From Tetrahymena thermophila SB210 (Eukaryota > Ciliophora > Oligohymenophorea > Hymenostomatida > Tetrahymenidae), in contig NW_002476202.1 of NCBI RefSeq assembly GCF_000189635.1, positions 124,001 to 188,000 of the forward strand: a stretch of 64,000 nucleotides of DNA, given 5' to 3'. The notes beneath the pieces were generated by a model. It was not told where the DNA came from and made no database searches. It saw only the letters and a program-made list of their open reading frames with translations. The position numbers and the translations under genes are program-made. Positions 63,901-64,000 of this stretch are shown in pieces. Every line of letters starts with the position of its first letter. Positions within the stretch are counted from its first letter, which is position 1.

Positions 63901-64000
63901 ATGCCCAGACATATTTTTTGATGAAAATCCGAAAATCTTTTATGGAAGCAACTAACCAATTTCTAGTTATTAAAATATTATAAATAATCTGCAATAATTT
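60905..64000 (+). CDS. ABCA-type ABC transporter, array copy 6 (cut by the right edge)
   Basis: Exons are 60905-61226, 61294-62075, 62133-62519, 62574-62814, 62865-63080 and 63138 onward, still open at 64000; about 937 codons are visible. It starts [20 protein letters not shown]. Helix 1, the first extracytoplasmic loop, the [20 protein letters not shown] segment and a complete NBD1 ([43 protein letters not shown]) are present, followed by helix 7 and the start of the second loop. Exons 1, 2, 4 and 5 have the same lengths as in the other five genes, and exon 3 (387 nt) matches copy 1. Like copy 1 it opens with KRDLKG and is more distant from the closely related copies 3-5. NBD2 lies outside the window. 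Family role as for the others; substrate unknown. Confidence 0.92.

Overview
Organism. The window reads as ciliate macronuclear DNA, most likely Tetrahymena (T. thermophila or a close relative). It is extremely A+T rich. Long genes read through only when TAA and TAG are taken as glutamine and TGA is the sole stop. Introns are A+T-rich, 49 to about 600 nt long, and start with GT. That intron size argues against Paramecium, whose introns are far shorter. I saw no unspliced germline insertions inside the large genes and no telomeric repeats.

Layout. (1) Positions 1-4868: the N-terminal part of a probable minus-strand gene running off the left edge, a probably decayed minus-strand coding relic, and an initiator tRNA-Met gene on the minus strand. 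(2) 4869-23979: three plus-strand members of one family of two-pass membrane proteins with long Gln/Asn-rich cytoplasmic tails. The first is divergent and has few introns; the other two are adjacent nine-exon paralogues. A tandem pair of small p25-alpha/TPPP-like genes lies between the first and second member. Intergenic DNA here holds a 43-bp-arm hairpin and three copies of a 182-bp tandem repeat. (3) 23980-26118: an intergenic stretch with an imperfect segmental duplication and possible coding debris. (4) 26119-64000: six head-to-tail full-size ABCA-type ABC transporter genes, five complete (1749 or 1754 aa) and one cut by the right edge. All share seven exons with the same intron positions and phases.

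How they fit together. The ABCA array grew by local duplication of a unit containing a gene and at least several hundred bases upstream. Copies 3, 4 and 5 are the closest. Copy 4 is a mosaic: one stretch is identical to copy 3 and another almost identical to copy 5, which points to gene conversion. Every complete copy keeps both nucleotide-binding domains intact, so the array looks functional and not decaying. The substrates cannot be read from sequence. The p25-alpha pair probably belongs to the microtubule cytoskeleton. The two-pass family has no function I can assign.

Limits. Splice sites were placed by eye, using reading frame and paralogue alignment. Single-base uncertainties are possible, but exon lengths agree among paralogues.
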